From: Bacteroidota bacterium
Lineage (GTDB): Bacteria; Bacteroidota; Bacteroidia; Cytophagales; Cytophagaceae
Assembly (NCBI GenBank): GCA_023428135.1
Contig: JAEYZG010000016.1
Location: 1 to 64,000, forward strand
Length of the DNA stretch: 64,000 bases
Direction of reading: 5' to 3'
Shown: positions 57,259 through 64,000 of the stretch, piece after piece
How the letters are laid out: each line of letters starts with the position of its first letter
How positions within the stretch are numbered: position 1 is the first letter of the stretch
Translations under genes and position numbers: made by a program
The notes under the pieces: model-generated
Told to the model about the DNA's origin: nothing
Database searches by the model: none
The model's input: the letters and a program-made list of their open reading frames with translations, nothing else

Positions 57259-58311
57259 ATGATTGATTTTACAGAAGTTAAATTACATAATATTGTTGTC
57301 CATAATATTGGAAACAGTCTTCAGGAAGAAGGGATGAAATTATCGAAAGGGCCTTTGGTTTTCAAAGAATCTATAGTGAAAGAACTCCTGATGAAGTATT
57401 TTTTATCACCCTTTAAAGGCGAGCTTTTCTATAACTTTTTCCATGATACGGAACTTTCGCTTAACGAAATTTATAACTACGCCTCTAAAATTTTTGATGA
57501 TCCTGATTGCTTTTATCTTCAGACCATTAACATATCCAAACATCTTTATGATAAATCAAATCATCATAACATAAAAGGTGGTGAATTTTACCTTGTATAC
57601 TTTGCAGATTGTGTAGTGAATGGAGACGTTATGGATGCAATAGGTTTATTCAAATCTGAAAATAAGGATACCTACCTTCGCATATTTCAGGATACTGATA
57701 ATTTCGAGATAGAACATGAACAGGGTGTTAACATCAACAAACTTGATAAAGGCTGTCTGATCTTTAACACCAATAAAGAACAGGGATATAAAATATGCGT
57801 GGTTGACAATACCAATAAAGGGCAGGAAGCGCAATACTGGAAGAATGATTTCCTGAAGATCAAACAGCATGAAGATAACTACTTCCATACTCAGAACTTA
57901 ATGAAGCTTACCAAAGAGTTTTGCAATGAAGTATTAGATAAAGAATATGAGGTAAGCAAAGCTGATCAGATTGAGCTGATGAACCGATCTGCACAGTATT
58001 TTGCCAAAAAGGAAGTATTTAACCTTAATGAGTTTCAGGAAGAGGTGATGGGAAATGAAGAGTCTATGGTAAATGCTTTTAATACCTACAAAGAAGAGTT
58101 TCAGGAAAAGAACCAGGTAAATACCTATGATGAATTTAATATCTCCAACGGTGCTTTCAAAAGCAATAAGAAGATATTTAAAAGCATCTTAAAGCTGGAC
58201 AAGAACTTTCATGTCTACATCCATGGCAACAAAGAATTCATTGAAAGGGGATATGACGAGGGGCGTCAGATGCATTACTATCAGTTGTTTTTCAAAAATG
58301 AGACTTCCTAG
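57259..58311 (+). CDS. Nucleoid-associated protein, NdpA/YejK family
   Basis: This 350-residue protein has the family start (MIDFTEVKLHNIVVHNIGNS) and the typical central block (HHNIKGGEFYLVYFADCVVN, about 100-120). An IKGGEF-type strand and a C-terminal conserved segment (NISNGAFKSNKKIFKSILKL) complete it. NdpA/YejK associates with the nucleoid; its function is little understood. No mobile element is nearby. Confidence 0.85.
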   Translation: MIDFTEVKLHNIVVHNIGNSLQEEGMKLSKGPLVFKESIVKELLMKYFLSPFKGELFYNFFHDTELSLNEIYNYASKIFDDPDCFYLQTINISKHLYDKSNHHNIKGGEFYLVYFADCVVNGDVMDAIGLFKSENKDTYLRIFQDTDNFEIEHEQGVNINKLDKGCLIFNTNKEQGYKICVVDNTNKGQEAQYWKNDFLKIKQHEDNYFHTQNLMKLTKEFCNEVLDKEYEVSKADQIELMNRSAQYFAKKEVFNLNEFQEEVMGNEESMVNAFNTYKEEFQEKNQVNTYDEFNISNGAFKSNKKIFKSILKLDKNFHVYIHGNKEFIERGYDEGRQMHYYQLFFKNETS

Positions 58312-58333
58312 AAATTAGTATTATAACTGTTGG

Positions 58334-59032
58334 TTATTTTTTCTGTTTGATTTCAAATGTTTCAAATAGGGCGTAGAAACCATTATTGGTAGGACTGCAG
58401 GCATACAAGCCGATATTAATCTTTGGAGCTTCCTTGTGCAAATGAGCAATTCGTATCTGTTGAAAATCTTTCTGACCGAACCTTGCATAAATCTCAAAGT
58501 CTTGATCTTTTCTAATGATTTTATATTCAACTCTTCTTATATCGGCAGGAATCTCCTGCGTAGACCAGTCTGAATATCCAAGATTAGTTACAACAGCACC
58601 AAGATGTGAAAACTCACGGGTCTCATATTCTGTTGAAGTCTTCAGCCAGTTATCTTCATCAAGACGCACACAAAGACCGGCCTGGTCAAATCGATGTTTG
58701 GGAGAAAAAGAAACTGTCGTTGTCATTTCAAAGTCCCCTTCAACTTCCTTATATAAAAAATGAGCATTATCGTTCCTGAAGCCGTAATGCGTTCTTTGCC
58801 AGAAGTCAGATCCGGAATCAGGTTCAATCAATAATCCTTCCGAAGTCACCTTCCATGTTTTGGGCTCGTGAAACCACTTGAAATTCTTAATACTATCTGA
58901 ATTGATCATGTTTAAAGCCTTAATGTTTTTAGTTTCCACAGGTGTCTGGTTCTTTTTTTCATTGCATGATATTAAAAGAATTAAACACCAAACAAAACAG
59001 AAATTGCTGATTTTGGAATAGGAATTGATCAT
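58334..59032 (-). CDS. DUF1349 lipoprotein (concanavalin-like)
   Basis: In this 232-residue protein the lipoprotein signal has its Cys near residue 23 (LILLISC). Residues about 50-230 match DUF1349 (WLIEPDSGSDFWQRT-type start, FDQAGLCVRLDEDNWLKTST, LGAVVTNLGYSDWST). This is a jelly-roll fold related to concanavalin A-like lectins. Members are often carbohydrate-active or surface proteins, and the substrate is unknown. Confidence 0.82.
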   Translation of the reverse strand: MINSYSKISNFCFVWCLILLISCNEKKNQTPVETKNIKALNMINSDSIKNFKWFHEPKTWKVTSEGLLIEPDSGSDFWQRTHYGFRNDNAHFLYKEVEGDFEMTTTVSFSPKHRFDQAGLCVRLDEDNWLKTSTEYETREFSHLGAVVTNLGYSDWSTQEIPADIRRVEYKIIRKDQDFEIYARFGQKDFQQIRIAHLHKEAPKINIGLYACSPTNNGFYALFETFEIKQKK

Positions 59033-59153
59033 AGCCCAAAGATATTTTTTTTTGTCAATTAATGGAATATAACCATTTTATAATAACTGTGATGTTCTGT
59101 TTTTTTTCGTAAATTTCAAATTGATTAATATTGAGCAAATAACCTTTTTTGGA

Positions 59154-59546
59154 ATGAGAATACTTTTATCAATCACATTATTCGTTGTCATGGCACTTTC
59201 GGGCTGCACGGTTGAAAAAATTGATGTTAATTACGCAGAGAAGGTTGCTGGTACTTATGCATTGGGAAGTTATGATAATCAGTTGGGGACATATGGTTTA
59301 AACGTAAATGATAAAGTCATTATCACGAGAATCAATGACAATCATGTTAAAATACATGTGGACTTCTATAACTCCACTGATGACATAGTTGCAGATGATG
59401 TATTGTTAACCCCAAATGGAGCAAGCTATAATATATCGCAAACTTACCGTTTCTCAGTTCTGAATGGAAAGATTGATCCTATATATTTATCATTCAGAAT
59501 AGATTATAACAACGGTAACTTTGATGCTATTACAGCTTTAAGGTAA
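59154..59546 (+). CDS. Hypothetical lipoprotein
   Basis: 130 residues from ATG 59154, which gives the lipoprotein signal MRILLSITLFVVMALSGC. The upstream TTG would add 11 polar residues. The mature part is beta-rich (KVIITRINDNHVKIHVDFY), resembling lipocalin-like META-type small lipoproteins, but I recognise no family. It lies 18 bp upstream of the phosphatidyltransferase gene. Confidence 0.6.
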   Translation: MRILLSITLFVVMALSGCTVEKIDVNYAEKVAGTYALGSYDNQLGTYGLNVNDKVIITRINDNHVKIHVDFYNSTDDIVADDVLLTPNGASYNISQTYRFSVLNGKIDPIYLSFRIDYNNGNFDAITALR

Positions 59547-59564
59547 AATAGAAAAGGTTCAAGA

Positions 59565-60098
59565 ATGCAAAACAACAATATATTAAATTTTATACGCACG
59601 CCGGATTGGATTTCTTTGGGAAATGGAATTAGTGGTGCACTTGCGATTGTATTGTGTATAAAAAATTATAATCCTTTATTTCCTGCCGGTTTTGTTGTGG
59701 CTGGTGGTATATTGGATTTCTTTGATGGAAGGGTAGCAAGGAAGTATAACCTGGCTTCTGATTTTGGTAAAAACCTGGATTCACTTTGCGATATTGTTAC
59801 TTTTATTGTTGCTCCCGTTGTTTTTGCTTTTACTTATATTGAGAATCTTTCTGTTTGGGAAACGGCTGTTCTGGTTTTTTATATTGCTGCGGGCCTTCTA
59901 AGGTTAGCCAGATTCAATGTTACAGGTACTTTAAGCAATGGAAAGTATTTTGAGGGGATGCCTGTTCCATTCAGTATTGGGCTTATTGTTGCGTATTTTC
60001 CAATACTTCACCTTTCGTTGCCTATGGTATCTTGGATCTTCCTGTTTCTCATACATGGTGGTCTGATGATATCAACGGTGAAGATAAGAAAACTGTAG
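59565..60098 (+). CDS. pssA: CDP-alcohol phosphatidyltransferase (phosphatidylserine synthase-like)
   Basis: This 177-residue protein has about six membrane helices. The full CDP-alcohol motif is present: D51-x2-D54-G55-x2-A58-R59-x8-G68-x3-D72-x3-D76. Size and motif fit the PssA subgroup that joins CDP-diacylglycerol to serine in phospholipid synthesis. It could also be a related enzyme of this superfamily, so the gene symbol is probable rather than certain. Confidence 0.8.
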   Translation: MQNNNILNFIRTPDWISLGNGISGALAIVLCIKNYNPLFPAGFVVAGGILDFFDGRVARKYNLASDFGKNLDSLCDIVTFIVAPVVFAFTYIENLSVWETAVLVFYIAAGLLRLARFNVTGTLSNGKYFEGMPVPFSIGLIVAYFPILHLSLPMVSWIFLFLIHGGLMISTVKIRKL

Positions 60099-60142
60099 GC
60101 AGGGGAAGACCTTGAACAAAATTGTAAGTAAAGTTGGAGAAC

Positions 60143-61117
60143 TTATTTAGTCACCACTTTCCCTGTCTTAAAAAAGCTAATCCATTTTTGTCTTTTGTCT
60201 TTAGGAAAGGCAGCTTCTTTCACAGCTATAAAGTTTGCATATAATGCCTGATTGCCCAACACTACATACCATAGCTGGGATTCAGGATTGCGATCGTTAA
60301 TAAATTCCGGTGCTTCAATAGTGAAAATAATCCATGGGTATTGGGCTGTAGAATCGCTTTGTTCCAATAGCGTCAATTTAGCTTTGGGCGCTTCTTCTTT
60401 AGCCTGATCATAAAAGATGCTCATCGCTTTTTCTACTGACAATACTCTGGCACTTTTGATCGAACTCATATAACCCATCTCAGTCCACTTATCTAATGAT
60501 TCATTGGCATGAATGAGTTCAGTTATTTTTACCTGATCATCTTCCTGACTGTTGCCTGTGATCCAGTTTTCATTTTCAGGCCAGTTTAATATAAAAGATT
60601 CTTTAGGTCTGGGAGTAGTACTGCAATATTTATCAAGATAAATGCTGGCTTTCAAATCTCCATGCTTATCTGCTTTGGTAAAATCTTCACAAGCACCTCT
60701 TTTATTACCAGTCTGAGCACGCAGCTGTCCGCGAAGGATCAATGCATTCGGAAATTTCTCATTAAGCTCAATTACTTTATCGAGAGGTGTCAGGGCTTCC
60801 CTGTATCGTTCCAGCGTAGCAAACACCGTAGCTCTGCCATAATGTGGATCAGGATATTTAGGGTCAATTTCAATAGCCTTATTAAAGTCTTCCATAGCTG
60901 CTTCCAGATTATTTAAAGCCAGTTCACAAGCGCCACGATTGAAATAAGCAGTTTTAAATTTTTTATCAGCGTTGATTGCTAATGTATAATCTTTGATAGC
61001 TCCTGCATAATCTTCCTTGTTATGCTTTTCAAGCCCGCTTTGAAGGTATTCTTCGGGTGTTTGAGCGGAAAGGGTAATGTAAAAGAATGTTAATAATAGC
61101 GATAATATTTTTTTCAT
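60143..61117 (-). CDS. TPR-repeat secreted protein
   Basis: 324 residues from M6 of the longer frame (ATG at 61117), which gives a standard signal (MKKILSLLLTFFYITLSAQ). About four TPR units follow (about 25-150; NKEDYAGAIKDYTLAINADK, LNNLEAAMEDFNKAIEIDPK). The C-terminal half (about 185-324) has the pattern of a small alpha/beta domain with no family I recognise. It is convergent with pssA. Likely an envelope protein scaffold. Confidence 0.8.
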   Translation of the reverse strand: MKKILSLLLTFFYITLSAQTPEEYLQSGLEKHNKEDYAGAIKDYTLAINADKKFKTAYFNRGACELALNNLEAAMEDFNKAIEIDPKYPDPHYGRATVFATLERYREALTPLDKVIELNEKFPNALILRGQLRAQTGNKRGACEDFTKADKHGDLKASIYLDKYCSTTPRPKESFILNWPENENWITGNSQEDDQVKITELIHANESLDKWTEMGYMSSIKSARVLSVEKAMSIFYDQAKEEAPKAKLTLLEQSDSTAQYPWIIFTIEAPEFINDRNPESQLWYVVLGNQALYANFIAVKEAAFPKDKRQKWISFFKTGKVVTK

Positions 61118-61220
61118 CAATAAGCTGAACAAAGCAGTTTAAATCTAAGGGATATAATTATTTTTTCACAGAAGTTTGATGAATTAGGTTCGTAATTATT
61201 GTAATTCCAAAAAGTTTCAA

Positions 61221-61264
61221 GCTAGAAAATTTAAGATTCAAGCTTGTAAGTTCTAATTTCTAGC
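61221..61264. repeat. 44-bp imperfect palindrome
   Basis: The left half GCTAGAAAATTTAAGATTC and the right half mirror each other around CAAGCTTG. A third partial copy of the unit follows near 61268-61288. It lies in the spacer between the TPR gene and the SDR gene, with no ORF. Confidence 0.5.
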
Positions 61265-61393
61265 CAGGAAAATTTAGTTACAAGCTCGCCCATTTGAGTT
61301 GAAAACTTCAATTTTATGATAAACTTAAATAAAAAAGCGGATTTTAACTTAATCAAATCCATTTTTGTTCTTCTTTAAAGGATTTTCGGAATT

Positions 61394-62842
61394 ATGAAAA
61401 TATTATTGACAGGAGCTACCGGATATATCGGAAAACGTCTTTTACCTGTATTGCTTGAGCAGGGACATGAGGTGATCTGCTGTGTCCGCGATAAGAGAAG
61501 GCTTGATACATTTGATAAATACAAGGATAAAGTATCTGTATTTGAATCGGATTTTTTGAAACCTGTAGATATTGAAAGCGCTCCTTTGGATTTTGATGTG
61601 GCTTATTACCTTATTCATTCTTTGTCCGGATCTATCGGGAAATTTGAAGACAAAGAACGTTCCTCTGCTCAGAATTTTGTAAGCTATATCAATGCCAGCT
61701 CTGCGCAACAGATTATTTTTCTTACCGGCATCGTAAACGAAAAGGTTCTTTCTCCTCATTTGAAATCCAGGAAAATGGTGGAAGGAGTACTTGGAGAATC
61801 TTCTGTGCCTTTAACTGTTCTGCGCGCCGGTATCATTGTAGGTTCCGGAAGTGCTTCCTTTGAAATCATCAGGGACCTGGTGGAAAAGCTTCCCGTAATG
61901 ATTACTCCCAAATGGGTACATCGTAAAATCCAGCCAATAGGAGTCGGAGATGTGATAAAATTTCTGACAGGAGTTATGCTGAATGAACACTGCCTTAATA
62001 AAGCATTTGATATAAGCGGGCCGGAAGTATTGACCTACAAACAGCTGATGCTACAGTATGCAGAAGTAAGACATTTAAAAAGATATATGATAGATGTTCC
62101 TTTTATGACGCCTCGCTTGTCTTCTTATTGGCTGTATTTCATTACATCTACTTCCTATAATCTTGCCGTCAACCTTGTGGAAAGCATGAAGATAGATGTA
62201 GTGGCAAAGGACAAGGAACTGGAGAAAATATTGAACATTCAGCCTATTACCTATAGAGAATCTGTTCAGAAAGCCTTTAAAAAGATTGAGGAAAATATGG
62301 TTGTCTCAAGCTGGAAGGATTCTTTTATCAGTAGTGATGCTCAATATTCCATGATGGATCTGATTCAGGTACCTGTATTCGGATGTTCAAGAGACAAACA
62401 GGAAACAGAACTGAAAACGGATATTGAAGAGGCTAAAGCTAAACTCTGGTCCATAGGAGGAAAGAATGGCTGGTATGCTTCCGACAGGCTTTGGAAAATC
62501 AGAGGATTCATGGATAAACTTTTTGGCGGAGTTGGATTAAGAAGAGGTAGAAGAGATCCTAAACATCTTCATAATGGCGATGCCCTTGACTTCTGGAGAG
62601 TAATTCTTTCTGACAGAAAGGCTGGACGATTACTTTTATTTGCTGAAATGAAACTGCCCGGAGAAGCCTGGCTTGAATGGAAGTTCGTTCGTCACGATGA
62701 TAAGAATTTTCTTCAGCAGACTGCAACGTTCAGACCAAAAGGTCTGCCAGGAAGGTTATATTGGTATCTGATGCTGCCTTTCCATCATTTAATTTTCAAT
62801 AAAATGGCCAAATCTATCGCAGCCGGATATACAGAAAAATGA
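61394..62842 (+). CDS. SDR-type NAD(P)-binding protein with DUF2867 domain
   Basis: This 482-residue protein has an N-terminal Rossmann fold with the GATGYIGKR motif (residues 7-15, G-x2-G-x2-G). An atypical SDR core follows to about residue 300 (YYLIHSLSG, SGPEVLTYKQLM). The C-terminal DUF2867 region (about 315-470) includes KNGWYASDRLWKIRGFMDK and a following DFWRVILSDRKAGRLLLFAE. This fusion is a recognised family; its substrate is unknown. Stand-alone gene followed by a fatty-acid-CoA ligase. Confidence 0.85.
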   Translation: MKILLTGATGYIGKRLLPVLLEQGHEVICCVRDKRRLDTFDKYKDKVSVFESDFLKPVDIESAPLDFDVAYYLIHSLSGSIGKFEDKERSSAQNFVSYINASSAQQIIFLTGIVNEKVLSPHLKSRKMVEGVLGESSVPLTVLRAGIIVGSGSASFEIIRDLVEKLPVMITPKWVHRKIQPIGVGDVIKFLTGVMLNEHCLNKAFDISGPEVLTYKQLMLQYAEVRHLKRYMIDVPFMTPRLSSYWLYFITSTSYNLAVNLVESMKIDVVAKDKELEKILNIQPITYRESVQKAFKKIEENMVVSSWKDSFISSDAQYSMMDLIQVPVFGCSRDKQETELKTDIEEAKAKLWSIGGKNGWYASDRLWKIRGFMDKLFGGVGLRRGRRDPKHLHNGDALDFWRVILSDRKAGRLLLFAEMKLPGEAWLEWKFVRHDDKNFLQQTATFRPKGLPGRLYWYLMLPFHHLIFNKMAKSIAAGYTEK

Positions 62843-63005
62843 AATTTAAAACAGAAAATGCTACTCTTTAGTTATCAGAAGTTTTACTTTTTTTATTGTT
62901 GAAAACTTTATAATTTATCATTGTTACGGAATATTTTTTCAAACCGGATAAACCTGTTATATTCCGATTTCGTTTTTACCGTTAACTACTAAAACAGATA
63001 TTATC

Positions 63006-64000
63006 ATGGCAAGTAAACCCTGGTTAAATCAATACCCAAAGGAGGTCAATCCTGAAATTAATCCTGATGCGTATGCTTCCTTACTGCATTTTTTCGAAGA
63101 TTGTATTAAGAAATACGGGGATCTTGTTGGGTTTGTAAACATGGGTAAAACCATGACATTTAAGCAACTTGATGAATATTCCACTCAGTTTGCGGCCTAC
63201 CTTCAGAACCATGCAAAGCTCAAGCAGGGGGACAGAATTGCGATTCAGATGCCAAATCTATTGCAGAACCCTGTGGTAATCTTCGGAGCGGTCAAAGCTG
63301 GTCTTATAATAGTGAATACCAATCCCCTTTATACAGAGCGCGAAATGGAACACCAGTTCAAGGATTCCGGAGCCAAAGCAATTGTGATCCTTGCAAACTT
63401 TGCCGATAAGCTGGAGGTTATCAGGAAAAATACGGATATAAAAAATATAATCATTACAGAAATAGGAGATATGCAGGGGGCTTTAAAAGGTGCTATCGTA
63501 AATTTTGTGGTGAAGTATGTCAAAAAGATGGTGCCTTCTTATAATATCCCAGAAGCAGTTAAATTTAATGATGCTCTAAAGCTGGGTAAAGCATCATCCT
63601 GGACAAAGCCGGAACTTAAAGGCTCTGATGTATGCTTTTTACAATACACCGGGGGAACAACAGGGGTATCAAAAGGAGCTATGCTTACCCATAGAAACAT
63701 TGTAGCAAATATGCTTCAAAGTTATGAATGGTTTAAGCCTGTATTGAAAGAAAGGGAAGAAATTGTAATTACCCCGCTTCCGTTGTACCATATATTTGCT
63801 TTAACTGCAAACCTTTTGGTGATGATGAAGTATGGTGCCAAAAATATCCTGATCACTAATCCTAAAGATATGAAGGCCTTCATCAAGGAACTTAAAATGT
63901 ATCCGTTTTCATTGATGACAGGAGTAAATACATTGTTTAATGGTCTTTTAAATCAGGAAGCGTTTAAAACAGTAGATTTTTCGCATCTCAAGATGACAGT
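63006..64000 (+). CDS. fadD: Long-chain-fatty-acid-CoA ligase, truncated by the window edge
   Basis: 331 codons are visible from ATG 63006 and the frame is open at the window end. It starts MASKPWLNQYPKEVNPEINP. Adenylation-domain motifs are present: GDRIAIQMPNLLQNPVVIFG (about 79-98) and the nucleotide-binding loop YTGGTTGVSKGA (about 212), then LPLYHIFALT. It activates fatty acids with ATP and CoA. The length so far, about 330 of an expected 550 residues, is consistent with the family. Confidence 0.9.
   Translation, partial: MASKPWLNQYPKEVNPEINPDAYASLLHFFEDCIKKYGDLVGFVNMGKTMTFKQLDEYSTQFAAYLQNHAKLKQGDRIAIQMPNLLQNPVVIFGAVKAGLIIVNTNPLYTEREMEHQFKDSGAKAIVILANFADKLEVIRKNTDIKNIIITEIGDMQGALKGAIVNFVVKYVKKMVPSYNIPEAVKFNDALKLGKASSWTKPELKGSDVCFLQYTGGTTGVSKGAMLTHRNIVANMLQSYEWFKPVLKEREEIVITPLPLYHIFALTANLLVMMKYGAKNILITNPKDMKAFIKELKMYPFSLMTGVNTLFNGLLNQEAFKTVDFSHLKMT

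Overview
The window looks like chromosomal DNA of a gliding Bacteroidota bacterium, most likely Cytophagales (Sporocytophaga/Cytophaga-like). The signs are low GC, AT-rich spacers, few Shine-Dalgarno sites, one exact Bacteroidota-type promoter (TTTG-N20-TAnnTTTG), DUF5777 and PorP/SprF families, and a 3785-residue repeat adhesin ending in a type B type IX secretion (T9SS) sorting domain. The taxon is inferred from gene content; no rRNA or tRNA is present.

Region by region. 1-606: probable end of an IS21-like insertion sequence whose body lies to the left, then empty AT-rich DNA. 607-17722: a two-gene Tc toxin locus, a TcB/TcC fusion with a predicted PD-(D/E)XK nuclease tip followed by a TcA pore-forming subunit. 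17877-20443 (minus): two c-type cytochrome lipoproteins, a DUF5777 barrel and a YceI protein, apparently one operon. 20969-28470: regulators (Crp/Fnr, GlxA-type AraC), a decayed DinB gene, a DUF4288 protein, a metallo-beta-lactamase-fold hydrolase, acetolactate decarboxylase, an SRPBCC protein and small membrane proteins or lipoproteins. 28499-32082 (minus): PolX, thioredoxin, an ArsR regulator with a repeated operator-like palindrome, and a CarboxypepD_reg-like protein.

32139-47306 is a T9SS surface module: the giant adhesin (about 32 repeats of about 88 residues), a divergent PorP/SprF protein, a small lipoprotein, and a PorE-like TPR/PD40/OmpA protein. 47556-51658 holds small conserved proteins, an EamA exporter behind a long structured leader, and an ECF sigma operon. 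51870-64000 is mostly housekeeping: thioesterase, NTP pyrophosphohydrolase-like protein, phosphoesterase, HIT protein, L-serine dehydratase, nucleoid-associated protein, phosphatidylserine synthase-like enzyme, TPR protein, an SDR-DUF2867 protein and a truncated fatty-acid-CoA ligase.

The most interesting candidates are: (i) the eamA leader (about 50057-50210, minus), with a consensus promoter, a branched RNA fold and a terminator whose 3' arm sequence is duplicated in the fold, as in a riboswitch or attenuator of no class I recognise; (ii) the Tc toxin with its nuclease-like tip; (iii) the ArsR operator pair; (iv) a possible small RNA or attenuator at 47852-47946.
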